Assembly (NCBI RefSeq): GCF_036227325.1
Contig: NZ_CP109467.1
Location: forward strand, 7,874,001-7,938,000
DNA length: 64,000 nt
Reading direction: 5' to 3'
DNA from: Streptomyces sp. NBC_01465
Lineage (GTDB): Bacteria > Actinomycetota > Actinomycetes > Streptomycetales > Streptomycetaceae
Shown here: one piece after another, positions 9,085 to 17,196 of the stretch
Position numbering within the stretch: position 1 is the stretch's first letter
Layout of the letters: each line of letters starts with the position of its first letter
Position numbers and translations under genes: made by a program
Notes under the pieces: generated by a model
Databases searched by the model: none
What the model saw: the letters and a program-made list of their open reading frames with translations, nothing else
Told to the model about the DNA's origin: nothing

Positions 9085-9189
9085 AACGGTGACATCTGGT
9101 CGGGTTAGTCGAGCAGCAGCTGGCCGTCGACGGCGAGGTCGCCGAGGTCCACGGTGCGCGAGACGTGCCGATCCAGGCCGGAGGGGCGC

Positions 9190-9520
9190 AGGAGTCCAGT
9201 TGCGCAGATCCGGCGACGGAAGCCGCCACATCGACGCGGGCGTCTACAACGACTACGCCTTCGTCAACCGGCGCGGCGCCGCCAACCCCGACACCTCGGG
9301 CAACTGGCAGGAGAGCCACACGCCCTTCGACCCGTCGCTTCGGAAGGTCACGATGCGCATACTGGTCGACCGCACCACGGTCGAGGTGTTCTTCGACGAC
9401 GGCCGCTATGTGCACTCGATGGAGGCGTTCCCCTACCTCGTCGACACGGGGCTCGCACTGTTCAGCGTCGACGGCGGCGCGGTCTTCAGGAACACGGTGA
9501 TCAGGGAGTTCACGGTCTGA
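9190..9520 (+). pseudogene. C-terminal fragment of a GH32 enzyme (levanase/sucrose hydrolase)
   Basis: About 105 residues match the C-terminal beta-sandwich of glycoside hydrolase family 32. Recognisable stretches are SRHIDAGVYNDYAFVNRR, ILVDRTTVEVFFDDGRYVHS and DTGLALFSVDGGAVF, ending in REFTV and a TGA. The whole catalytic five-bladed propeller, with its NDPN, RDP and EC motifs, is missing. A strong terminator hairpin follows at 9526-9552, as expected for a former operon end. Just upstream (9105-9161, minus strand) is the apparent tail of another gene, RTVDLGDLAVDGQLLLD and stop, which I cannot name. With the kinase and LacY-like remnant it points to a lost fructan/sucrose locus. Confidence 0.78.
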
Positions 9521-9525
9521 GAACC

Positions 9526-9552
9526 CGCTCGGCCGGCGTCCCCGGCCGAGCG
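9526..9552 (+). terminator. Strong stem-loop after the GH32 remnant
   Basis: Perfect 11-bp arms CGCTCGGCCGG and CCGGCCGAGCG around a 5-base loop, 5 bp after the stop codon. It has no U-run, which is usual for actinobacterial terminators. The next 213 bases to the TetR gene hold no gene I can support. Confidence 0.65.
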
Positions 9553-9765
9553 CCGTCCGCGGTGACGGCCGCCCCTCCGCCCATGTGACCGTGCTCAGCT
9601 TGGTCCAGCCCCAGAAGCTGTGCTCACGCTGGTCCTGGGGGGCTGTCTGCGCAGTAGGTCATCTGTCAGCAATTGGCTTGGAGGTCTGTCAGGAAGAGCT
9701 CGGTGTCTCGGAGGCAGTCGACGGGCGCCGCAGCGCCCATGGCGCCGGCAGCCGGGCGGCATGGA

Positions 9766-10344
9766 TCAGCCCAGCGATGCCGTTGCCGCACGCAGGTCTT
9801 CCAGGGCTGCCAGTGCATGTGGCGCGAGCCCTTCTGTGTCATCGCGATCGCTTTCGGACCACTGGGCGTATCCCCGCTTGAACGCGAGGACCCCCAGCTC
9901 GCCCGCGAGGTGCGCGGTCGGGTCGGCGACGCCACGGGCGATGAGCGCGGCTGTCATGGCGGCCGCGAGACCGACGCTCTTGAGGGCGTCGCGCTCTTGT
10001 AGTTCGGTGCTGGCTGCCACGGCTGCTTTGAGGCGGGGGCCGAGTTCGCGGTTCGCCGGCCCCATGGCGCTCGATGCGCGCTCGAGACCGGCTGCTACCG
10101 CCTGGAGCGGGCTGGCGCTCGTAGGGGCCTCGGTAATGCCATCGGCGAGCAGCCTGCTGAGCGTCTCCTGGCCGGCGACCAGTAGCTCGCGCTTGTCGGA
10201 GAAGTGCCGGAAGAAGGTGCTCTTGGTGACACCGGCGCGCTCGGCGATCTGCGTCACCGTGGTGGCGTCGTAACCCTGCTCGGTGAAGAGGTCGACGGCC
10301 GCAACGACGAGTCGCTGGGTCGCCCCCGGTTGCCATCTGGTCAT
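9766..10344 (-). CDS. TetR/AcrR family transcriptional regulator
   Basis: Repressor of 192 aa. The DNA-binding region is DATTVTQIAERAGVTKSTFF followed by RHFSDKRELL (about residues 25-55), a textbook TetR helix-turn-helix. The remaining 140 residues are an alanine-rich helical ligand domain of unknown specificity. The ATG at 10344 is divergent from an NAD-binding oxidoreductase at 10433, and the 88 bp between them contain two near-identical palindromes, the likely operators. The regulator therefore probably represses both itself and the oxidoreductase. Confidence 0.9.
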   Translation of the reverse strand: MTRWQPGATQRLVVAAVDLFTEQGYDATTVTQIAERAGVTKSTFFRHFSDKRELLVAGQETLSRLLADGITEAPTSASPLQAVAAGLERASSAMGPANRELGPRLKAAVAASTELQERDALKSVGLAAAMTAALIARGVADPTAHLAGELGVLAFKRGYAQWSESDRDDTEGLAPHALAALEDLRAATASLG

Positions 10345-10356
10345 GCGACCAGGATA

Positions 10357-10382
10357 GGTGATGGGACACCTGTCCCGTCACC
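10357..10382. promoter_or_regulatory. Palindromic operator 1 for the divergent TetR gene
   Basis: Arms GGTGATGGGAC and GTCCCGTCACC around ACCT, with one mismatch between arms. It lies 12 bp upstream of the TetR start codon. Its sequence is almost the same as the second palindrome 11 bp further on, which argues for a specific dimeric binding site. Confidence 0.75.
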
Positions 10383-10392
10383 ATGTAGGGTC

Positions 10393-10418
10393 AGTGATGG
10401 GACAACAGTCCCATCACT
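10393..10418. promoter_or_regulatory. Palindromic operator 2 (perfect) upstream of the oxidoreductase
   Basis: Arms AGTGATGGGAC and GTCCCATCACT around AACA, perfect over 11 bp, ending 14 bp before the oxidoreductase ATG and overlapping the area where its promoter and leader must be. Shared core with operator 1: GTGATGGGAC-N4-GTCCC(A/G)TCAC. Confidence 0.78.
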
Positions 10419-10432
10419 TTCAGGGAGAGCTC

Positions 10433-11314
10433 ATGCATGTCTTCGTCACCGGCGGTACCGGCACCATCGGCTCCGCCGTCGTCGCCGAACTCCTCGGCAA
10501 CGGCCACACCGTTCTCGCACTGGCCCGCTCGGACGGCTCCGCGCAGACCCTTGAAAGTGCTGGTGCCAAGGTGCTGCGAGGAGACCTGGCGGACCTCGAC
10601 GTCCTGCGGTCCGGCGCAGCGCAGTGCGACGGCGTGATCAGTCTGGCGTTCGGACGCGACTACAGCAGTCCGGACGCTCTCGCGCAGGCCATCGCCGAGG
10701 AGAGCGCTGCTCTCGCCACGCTGGGGCAGGAACTCATCGGAAGCGACCGCCCGATTGTCACGGTCTCCGGGACGCCCTGGGTGCCGGGACGCGCCTCCAC
10801 CGAGGCCGATCCGCTGCCGACCGACGGACCGGTGGGCGGTCGGGGCCGTTCGGTCAATGCACTGCTGGACCTCGCCTCAAGTCGTGTGCGCAGCACGGCT
10901 GTCCGCATGCCGCGCACGGTCCACAACGAGGGCAAGGGCGGTTTTGCCGGCCTGTTGTCCGATCAAGCGCGCCGCACCGGGGTGGCCGGCTACCCGGGCG
11001 ACGGCACCCAGCGCTGGCCGGCCGTACACGCACTCGACGCAGCCGTCCTGTTCCGTCTGGCCCTTGAGTCCGCACCGGCCGGGACAGCCTGGCACGCCGT
11101 CGGCGACGAGGGCGACGCGGTGCGGGACATCGCCACAGTCATCGGCCGGCGACTGGGTCTGCCGGTCGAGGCGGTGTCGGAGGAGACCTTCGGCCCGTTC
11201 GGCCCGATCTTCGCCATGGACCAGCTGGCGTCCAGCGCCCACACCCGCAACGCCCTCGGGTGGCAGCCGACCCACTCCAGCCTCCTCGAGGACCTGGAAA
11301 ACATTCAGCCCTGA
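10433..11314 (+). CDS. NAD(P)-binding oxidoreductase, extended SDR/NAD-dependent epimerase type
   Basis: Protein of 293 aa with an N-terminal Rossmann fold, VFVTGGTGTIGSAVVAELL (loop TGGTGTIG at about 6-13). Further features are ARSDGSAQTLESAGAKVLRG, which reads the cofactor's adenosine ribose, and a PAVHALDAAVLFRLALE segment typical of the extended SDR/NmrA-like group. Catalytic Tyr-x3-Lys is not obvious, so it may be an atypical reductase or a regulator-like SDR. The ATG at 10433 has AGGGAGAG just upstream. It is divergent from a TetR gene across two operators; such pairs often respond to small reactive or toxic molecules. Confidence 0.85.
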   Translation: MHVFVTGGTGTIGSAVVAELLGNGHTVLALARSDGSAQTLESAGAKVLRGDLADLDVLRSGAAQCDGVISLAFGRDYSSPDALAQAIAEESAALATLGQELIGSDRPIVTVSGTPWVPGRASTEADPLPTDGPVGGRGRSVNALLDLASSRVRSTAVRMPRTVHNEGKGGFAGLLSDQARRTGVAGYPGDGTQRWPAVHALDAAVLFRLALESAPAGTAWHAVGDEGDAVRDIATVIGRRLGLPVEAVSEETFGPFGPIFAMDQLASSAHTRNALGWQPTHSSLLEDLENIQP

Positions 11315-11320
11315 CGCACG

Positions 11321-11338
11321 CCGGTTCCAGGGGACCGG
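11321..11338 (+). terminator. Weak stem-loop after the oxidoreductase
   Basis: CCGGTTCC and GGACCGG can pair around a short loop, with one bulged base, 6 bp past the stop codon. It is modest in strength and without a U-run; listed as a possible transcription end. Confidence 0.33.
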
Positions 11339-11759
11339 ACGGGGCCGGCTCAATGGGTCACAGGCGATGGGCCAGTACGCACGGTTACCGGGACACTCCA
11401 ATTCGCCGTGGGCGACTGCCTTCTTGAGGTCGAGTACGTCGTTGTCCAGGCCGCGGAAGCCCAGGTCCGGCAGGGCTCCGAGGCCGGCGGCGCGCAGGTG
11501 GGCCAGGAGGTGGTCGTGGCGGGCGGCGGTGTTGTCGGCTCAATGCCGCAGCCGTGGCGACCCGTCGCACCATCGACACTGCGGCCGGTGATCGCCGGCT
11601 GATCGACATCAACCGCAAGTCGACCGCCGGCTGGCTCCGCACAGATCTCCCGGACCGCGACTCCCCGAACGCCACGGCGCCCTCGCGCCAGCCGTCCACC
11701 AGCAGTGCCATCGCCAACTGGTCGGAGCACATCGACGGCAAGTCCACCTACAACCCGTC
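11339..11759 (-). pseudogene. Gene-poor stretch with a probable DDE transposase scrap (11418-11536)
   Basis: On the minus strand DNTAARHDHLLAHLRAAGLG followed by ALPDLGFRGLDNDVLDL resembles the late part of IS5-like DDE transposases, where a T-A-A-R-x-H segment precedes a short beta strand and a conserved Asp-rich turn. The frame soon degenerates in both directions and no inverted repeats are seen. The rest, about 300 bases, contains only open frames with poor composition on both strands, and I see nothing else to annotate. Confidence 0.42.
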
Positions 11760-12605
11760 TCAGTCGAGCAGGTGCTGCGCACGGAAGCCGAGCAGCCGTT
11801 CGGCAGCCGTGAGATCCACCGGGGCGGTACGCCCGGGAAGCGGGCGCAGCCGTCTGGTGGTGGGGTGGTAGCGGCGGAGGAGGTCCTCTGTGTCGTACGG
11901 GACGAGGGTCTCGGGGGCGCAGAGGTGCACGGTGTGGGCGCCGGGCTCGGTGACGTCCAGTGCCAGGAGGGCGGCGCGGGCCGCGTCCCTGACCTCCAGG
12001 TACGTCCACAAGTCCCGCGCCCCGAGCGCCGGTTCGGCCGTGACGCGGGCCGCGTGCGCGCGCAGGCGTTCGTCGAAGCCGCCGACGAACGGGTAGCGCA
12101 GGGCGACCACACTCATCCCGTGCCGCCGCGCCATCATCCGCGCGGTCAGCTCGTCGGCCTGCTTGGAGAGGCCGTACGCGTCCTCGACCTGCGACTCCAT
12201 GGCCTCGTCGACGGGTACGTACGCGGGGTGCGGGTCCTCGACCGACGTCCAGGGCAGGCCCGTCACACCCCATGAACTGGCCAGCGCCACCTGCCGGACC
12301 CCCGCCAGGCCCGCCTCCTCGAGGACCACGAAAGTGGCCTTGGTGTTGCCGCCGAAGACCTCGAGCGGAGTGTTGCGCTCCGGAGTCGGGATCGCCGCCA
12401 GATGAATCACCGCGTCCGCGCCCTCCAGCGCGGCCCGGACGCTCTTCTCCTCGGCGGCGTCCCCCGTCACCACCAGCCGTGCGGCGAGGTCGCCCGGGTC
12501 GTCCAGGACCAGGGCGTTCGCCTCGATGCCGTGCTCGGCCAGCAGGGCGAGCACGGCGCGGCCGATCCTGCCCGCCGCCCCGGTGACCATGACTCTGCTG
12601 ACCAT
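11760..12605 (-). CDS. NAD(P)-dependent oxidoreductase, uronate-dehydrogenase-like extended SDR
   Basis: Protein of 281 aa. The Rossmann loop is RVMVTGAAGRIGRAVLALL, then VIHLAAIPTPE, a Ser pair in LASSWGVTG, and the active-site YGLSK (Tyr-x3-Lys). This order is like that of bacterial NAD-dependent uronate/aldose dehydrogenases, which oxidise a sugar to a lactone. The ATG at 12605 lies a few bases after the stop of the FAD oxidoreductase, and CAGGAG overlaps that gene's last codons, so the two are translated together. It is the last gene of the LacI-ABC run. A dehydrogenase feeding the enolase-superfamily dehydratase at 21646 makes biochemical sense; the actual sugar is inferred only as an aldose or uronate. 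Confidence 0.85.
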   Translation of the reverse strand: MVSRVMVTGAAGRIGRAVLALLAEHGIEANALVLDDPGDLAARLVVTGDAAEEKSVRAALEGADAVIHLAAIPTPERNTPLEVFGGNTKATFVVLEEAGLAGVRQVALASSWGVTGLPWTSVEDPHPAYVPVDEAMESQVEDAYGLSKQADELTARMMARRHGMSVVALRYPFVGGFDERLRAHAARVTAEPALGARDLWTYLEVRDAARAALLALDVTEPGAHTVHLCAPETLVPYDTEDLLRRYHPTTRRLRPLPGRTAPVDLTAAERLLGFRAQHLLD

Positions 12606-12610
12606 TCCGA

Positions 12611-14833
12611 CTACTCCTGTGCGTAGGCGCGTACGGCGACGATGTGCGCCGACGCGGAACCGTTGGTGGCCTCGACGACGACCCGCAGCGCGTCCGTCGT
12701 CACCGACTCCTCCAGGGTGAGGGATGTGCGGCGGCGACGGTTGTCCTGCGTACGGGAGAGCGTCCGCCAGGAGCCGTCCGGATCGCGCGCCTCGATGCGG
12801 AAGTCGCGCAGCAGGGTGGGCAGTACGTCGAACGGGGTCCTGTGGTGGTGCAGATTGATCAGGTCCTCGTTGACGTCGTCGTCGGCGATGACGTCGATCC
12901 TGCCCAGGGTGACGGGCTCCGGCCAGGCCAACTCCAGCCAGGCGCCGGTGTCCTGCGGCTCCGATACCCACTGGTGCGGTCCTGCGTACGGGCGCAGATA
13001 TCCGTCGACAGCCTTGGCCGGGGCGAAGGCGGACGTCTCTCCCGTACGGAGACAGAACGTGCGGCGCAGCAGTCCGGCGTCGGTCCACTCGCGCAGCGGC
13101 TGCGGCGTCTCGTCCTGGGGGCGGAGGGGGATGCGGGTGAAGCACAGGACGCCGGGGGTCGGGCGGTCCGCGAGGCGCAGGGTGAGTGCTTCGTTGGCGC
13201 GTACGAGGAGGAAGGCGTTGCGCGGAGTGTCGGGGGACCACTCCAGACCCGTCTTGACCCATTGCTGTGCGCCGGCGGACACGGGCACGGTGGCGGTGGA
13301 GATCAGGCGGCGCGGGACGTAGTTCTGGCCGAGCTCCGGGTCGTACAGCTCGACGACCAAGTCGGTGTCGCGCTCCGCGTCCAGGAGGAGTTCCACGCCG
13401 GTGAGTTGCGGGTCCACGGGCAGCACGATGCCCGCGTCGGCGGTCAACTGCCACTGCTCGTCGGGTGTTTCGGCCGCGATACCCGTGAGGGTCGAGGACG
13501 CCGTCACCGTGGCGTGCCGCGCCAGGTCCGCGGTGTCCGCGCAGGCCAGGCCGATCACCGACGCGTCCTCGCGCAGCAGCGTCCGCTGCAGAGCGGGGAC
13601 GTCGAGTGCACGCGGGGTCAGGCCCTGCTCGGCGCAGAGCGCGGCCGCCGTCCCCGCCGCCTGCCCGATCGTGGCGCAGGTCGCCATCACCCGGGTCGAG
13701 CCGAAGGCGACATGGCTCGCGGAGATGTTGCGGCCCGCGAAGAGGAGATTCGTGGTGTTCACCGAGTAAAGGCTGCGGTACGGGATGTGGTAAATCCCGT
13801 CCGCGTAGCGCTGCTTGGCGCCGTCCTCGGCCGCGTACACGCCCTGCGGCGGATGCAGATCGATCGACCAGCCGCCGAAAGCGACGCGGTCGGCGAACTC
13901 GCTCTGGCCGAGGATGTCGCCCTGGTGGAGGACGTAGTCGCCGAGGAAGCGGCGGTACTCGCGCTTGCCGGGCACCGAGCCGACCCACTCCAGGGTCATC
14001 GTCTCCGCGTCGAACTCGCCCGAATTCTTGATGTGGTCCCAGATGCCGTAGATGACCGCCCACAGCTCGTCGCGGATCTTCTCGTTGTCGTGCACCGTGT
14101 CGAGCTCGCCGCCGAACTCGATCCACCAGTACGCGCAGCCGTTGTCGCCCGCCTTGATGATGCGGCGCTGCGGGATGGACGTCTTCGTGATGTCCTTGGC
14201 GAAGTTCGGCGGTACGTACTTCACCGGCCGCCCTGCGTCCTTCGTGTAGAAGAGGAGCGTCGAGCCGAGCGTGATGTCGTCGGCGGTCTCGGGCGCCCAC
14301 GCCTCGCCGTACTCGGCGAACGCCTCGCGGCCGATGCGGTGGTGCGCCCCCGCGAGATGCCCGATCAGGCCGTCGCCCGTGCAGTCGAGGAACACCTCGC
14401 TCTCGAAGCGGATACGGCGCTCGGACCCCATGGTCCAGCCGGTGACGGCGGTGATCCGCCGTGCGTCGTCGGGGCCTTCGGCGTCGACCTCGCGCACATC
14501 GGTGTTGAGGTAGAGGGTGAGGTTCGGCTCGGCGCGTACGGCGTCAAGGACCACGGTGTCCCAGTAGTACGGGTTGCCGTCGGGGTTGCGGAACTGGTTC
14601 TCCACCAGCAGCTCGCCCATGATGCCGCCCTCGCGGGCGTGGTGGTTCTTGCCGTGCCCGGTCGCGCCGCACACCCAGACCCGTACCTCGCTGCTCGAAT
14701 TGCCGCCGAGCACCGGCCTGTTGTTGATGAGCGCGACCGTCCGGCCCAGCCGGGCGGCCGCGATGGCGGCACAGACCCCGGCCAGGCCGCCGCCGACGAC
14801 GGTGATGTCGTGTCGTGCGGTTTCGTTCCTCAT
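12611..14833 (-). CDS. FAD-dependent oxidoreductase with C-terminal discoidin-like domain
   Basis: Protein of 740 aa. The N-terminus is a dinucleotide-binding fold, DITVVGGGLAGVCAAIAAARL, followed by NNRPVLGGNSSSEVR. This GGNSS variant is typical of the FAD_oxidored group (PF12831) found in glycan-utilisation loci. The FAD-closing segment is LLFAGRNISASHVAFGSTRV with CATIGQAAGTAAALC near residue 410. After about residue 430 come a linker and beta-rich regions. The last part (about 600-740: DGYLRPYAG, GAWLELAWPEPVTLGRIDVI, DALRVVVEATNGS) resembles an F5/8-type discoidin fold. No signal peptide is present, so the enzyme is predicted cytoplasmic. It lies between the glycosidase and the Udh-like gene; its substrate is unknown. 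Confidence 0.85.
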   Translation of the reverse strand: MRNETARHDITVVGGGLAGVCAAIAAARLGRTVALINNRPVLGGNSSSEVRVWVCGATGHGKNHHAREGGIMGELLVENQFRNPDGNPYYWDTVVLDAVRAEPNLTLYLNTDVREVDAEGPDDARRITAVTGWTMGSERRIRFESEVFLDCTGDGLIGHLAGAHHRIGREAFAEYGEAWAPETADDITLGSTLLFYTKDAGRPVKYVPPNFAKDITKTSIPQRRIIKAGDNGCAYWWIEFGGELDTVHDNEKIRDELWAVIYGIWDHIKNSGEFDAETMTLEWVGSVPGKREYRRFLGDYVLHQGDILGQSEFADRVAFGGWSIDLHPPQGVYAAEDGAKQRYADGIYHIPYRSLYSVNTTNLLFAGRNISASHVAFGSTRVMATCATIGQAAGTAAALCAEQGLTPRALDVPALQRTLLREDASVIGLACADTADLARHATVTASSTLTGIAAETPDEQWQLTADAGIVLPVDPQLTGVELLLDAERDTDLVVELYDPELGQNYVPRRLISTATVPVSAGAQQWVKTGLEWSPDTPRNAFLLVRANEALTLRLADRPTPGVLCFTRIPLRPQDETPQPLREWTDAGLLRRTFCLRTGETSAFAPAKAVDGYLRPYAGPHQWVSEPQDTGAWLELAWPEPVTLGRIDVIADDDVNEDLINLHHHRTPFDVLPTLLRDFRIEARDPDGSWRTLSRTQDNRRRRTSLTLEESVTTDALRVVVEATNGSASAHIVAVRAYAQE

Positions 14834-14836
14834 GGC

Positions 14837-17131
14837 TTACTTCCAGTCGGGGTTGGCGGCGAGACCGTAGAAGATGCGCGGTGCGCCGTCGAGGGTGAGG
14901 GTGACCTTGCCGCCGGCGGCGGTGAGCGTGCTCTCCTGGCCGATGCAGTTGAGTACGGTGACCGTGCCCGCGACCGCGCCGGAGTGGGCGACGACGGCCG
15001 TCTTCGTCGCCCAGGTGTCGGTCCAGGGCTCGGGGGACGCGTACCAGGCGTCGTCGCCGTGGTCGGCGTTGAGGACGTAGCCGTCCTTGCGGCTCCACAG
15101 GATCGACACCGGGCCGCGGTCCGGCGTCGTGAAGAGGAGGCCCTTGACGTCGGGGTCTGCGAAGACGAGCGGGCGGACGTAGGTGGCCCGGTCGAGGACG
15201 CGGGCGGCCGTCGCGTACGCGAGCAGCGAGGGCTTGGCACTCGTGTCGCGGTTCATCAGGCCCGTGTGGTACTCGACGTTGGTCGGGTCGGCCGACTGCG
15301 GGTGGCTGATGACCGAATCGTGCAGCTGGTACCAGTTGACGCCGCGCACCCCCTCGGACTTGGCCAGCGCGAGGGAGAGCAGGACGTTCTCGGCGGCGTG
15401 CCGGTAGGTGTCGTGCCACCAGGAGTTGGGCTTGGTGGGGGCGTACGCCTCGCTGAGCCAGAGCTCCTTGTTGCCGCCGTACGTGTCGACGGTCTCCCTG
15501 GCCTTGCGCACCGCCCCGAGGAAGTTCCAGTACGAACCGTTCGTCCCCTGGCTCCACTCCTCCACGGGCGGGGCGTAGTCGGCGGTGAAGTTGCCGCGGC
15601 CCGGGTGGATGGCGAAGGCGTCGATGAGGTCCCAGCCGCCCGCGGCGTGGAAGTTCTCCGTCCAGACGTAGTCCATGCCGCCGAGGCCCGCGTTCATGAC
15701 CTTCATCGTCGAGCCCGCGGCGGCCAGCCGGTCGGTGACCTGGCGCAGTCCGTCCCTGACGTACACATCGGCGCCCCGGCCGGACATCCAGGGGGTGTTG
15801 ACCTCGTTGGCGACCTCGAAGTACGGGGCCTTCGAGTCGATCGCCTTGGCGACGTTCGTGTCGGCCCAGGCGGCGATCTGCTCGGCCGTGCCGCCCAGCG
15901 GGATGGAGCTGAGCTCGACGTTGTGCCCGATGCCGTGGGCGTCGAGGGTCGCGATGTCGATGCCGGGTGCTCCGGCGTAGGCGTTACGGACACGCTTGAT
16001 GCCCAGCGTCTTCATCAGCCCGAGGACCGCGTCCTGGTTCGGCTTCAGCAGCCACGGGTAGTTGGCGATGCCGAACATCGACTCGTCGCCCGCCTGGTAC
16101 GCGAAGTCCGGCAGGACCGTGAGGTTGGTCCGGGCGAACGCGGTGTCGCTGCCCGCGACTGCCTCCACCTCGGTGAAGACAATGCCCTGGGACGGCGAGG
16201 TGACCGTGAAGGCGGCGTCCCACGCCGTACCGGCGGCCACCGTACGGGAGACCGTGCCGCCGCCGATCTGCGTGCCGGCGAAGTCGCGCGCCCACCAGTT
16301 CAGGGTCACCGGCCGGTCCGCGGCCGCCCCGTTGACCACCTGCGCCTTGAGCGTCATGGTCTGCCCGGCGGCCTTGTACAGGTTGAACGGCTGGTCGGTC
16401 CACACCTCCACGCCCAGCGGCCGGCCCTTCGCGAGGGCGCCCGCGCCGCGCGGCCGCATGGTGCCGAGCACGATGTCGGCCTCGGTGACGGCGGAGGTCG
16501 TGCCCGTCGACGTACCGGGGGCGTGGACCCAGGTGGCGTTGGTGTACGAGGGGGTGGTGGCGGACAGGCAGGTGAAGGTGGTGGCGTCCGGCCAGGTGTC
16601 GGTGTAGACGGCGCCCGCGTTGACCTCGTACGGAATGCCGCCTCGGGCGTCCTTCTCCCAGACCGTCAGCGCCTCGTACGACTCGGTCGCGCCGGTGCCC
16701 TGCGCGGCGCGGGCGAACAGGAACCCGGTGGGCGTCAGCGTGGTGGAGCCTGCGACCTCCCACTTCAGGTGCGCCTTGTGCGCGGTGACGTCGAACGTGC
16801 CGGTCACCGTGATGCCGGGGGCGCCGCCGCCCAGGATGTACGTGATCTTCAGCGCGGGGCGGCCGTCGTCCAGCGTGATCTGCGACGGAGTGCCGCCGAA
16901 GGTGCGCTGCTGGCCCAGCACACTGTCCTTGATCATGAAGTGGGTGAGCAGCAGACGGCTGGTGCCGGCGGCGTCCTTGAGCAGCACACTCCCGTCGGTT
17001 CCGCCGACGAGCGTGATGCCCTCGGCGGTGAGCGTGACGGGGTCCGCGGCGTGCGCGACACCCGCCGGAAGGAGGGCGGCGCCCGTGGCGACGACGGTGC
17101 CCTGGAGGAATCTGCGGCGTGCGACAGACAT
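14837..17131 (-). CDS. Tat-secreted clan GH-A-like glycosidase
   Basis: Protein of 764 aa. The Tat signal is MSVARRRFLQG followed by a hydrophobic stretch and an AHA-type cleavage site near residue 30. The first half is beta-sandwich-like. From about residue 370 a TIM-barrel pattern appears: MFGIANYPWLLKP, GIKRVRNAYAG, then the acid/base motif FEVANEVNTPW (Glu near residue 443) and the candidate nucleophile ELWLSEAYAPTK (Glu near 561). These asparagine-glutamate and later glutamate positions are those of clan A (GH39/GH5-like). GVRGVNWYQLHDS and a final beta domain follow. The ATG at 17131 has AGAAAGG upstream. It lies downstream of a sugar ABC importer, so it probably releases the sugar that the importer takes up. 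The GH family number is uncertain. Confidence 0.82.
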   Translation of the reverse strand: MSVARRRFLQGTVVATGAALLPAGVAHAADPVTLTAEGITLVGGTDGSVLLKDAAGTSRLLLTHFMIKDSVLGQQRTFGGTPSQITLDDGRPALKITYILGGGAPGITVTGTFDVTAHKAHLKWEVAGSTTLTPTGFLFARAAQGTGATESYEALTVWEKDARGGIPYEVNAGAVYTDTWPDATTFTCLSATTPSYTNATWVHAPGTSTGTTSAVTEADIVLGTMRPRGAGALAKGRPLGVEVWTDQPFNLYKAAGQTMTLKAQVVNGAAADRPVTLNWWARDFAGTQIGGGTVSRTVAAGTAWDAAFTVTSPSQGIVFTEVEAVAGSDTAFARTNLTVLPDFAYQAGDESMFGIANYPWLLKPNQDAVLGLMKTLGIKRVRNAYAGAPGIDIATLDAHGIGHNVELSSIPLGGTAEQIAAWADTNVAKAIDSKAPYFEVANEVNTPWMSGRGADVYVRDGLRQVTDRLAAAGSTMKVMNAGLGGMDYVWTENFHAAGGWDLIDAFAIHPGRGNFTADYAPPVEEWSQGTNGSYWNFLGAVRKARETVDTYGGNKELWLSEAYAPTKPNSWWHDTYRHAAENVLLSLALAKSEGVRGVNWYQLHDSVISHPQSADPTNVEYHTGLMNRDTSAKPSLLAYATAARVLDRATYVRPLVFADPDVKGLLFTTPDRGPVSILWSRKDGYVLNADHGDDAWYASPEPWTDTWATKTAVVAHSGAVAGTVTVLNCIGQESTLTAAGGKVTLTLDGAPRIFYGLAANPDWK

Positions 17132-17196
17132 GGCAGTGCCTTTCTCTTGTCCCGAAGAGGAAGCTGCGATGGGGGAGTTGCGCTGTGGTGCGGGCG

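Noticed and set aside
9105..9161. Tail-like peptide RTVDLGDLAVDGQLLLD and stop on the minus strand
   Set aside because: Too short to assign to any gene; mentioned only as possible debris in the decayed sucrose locus.
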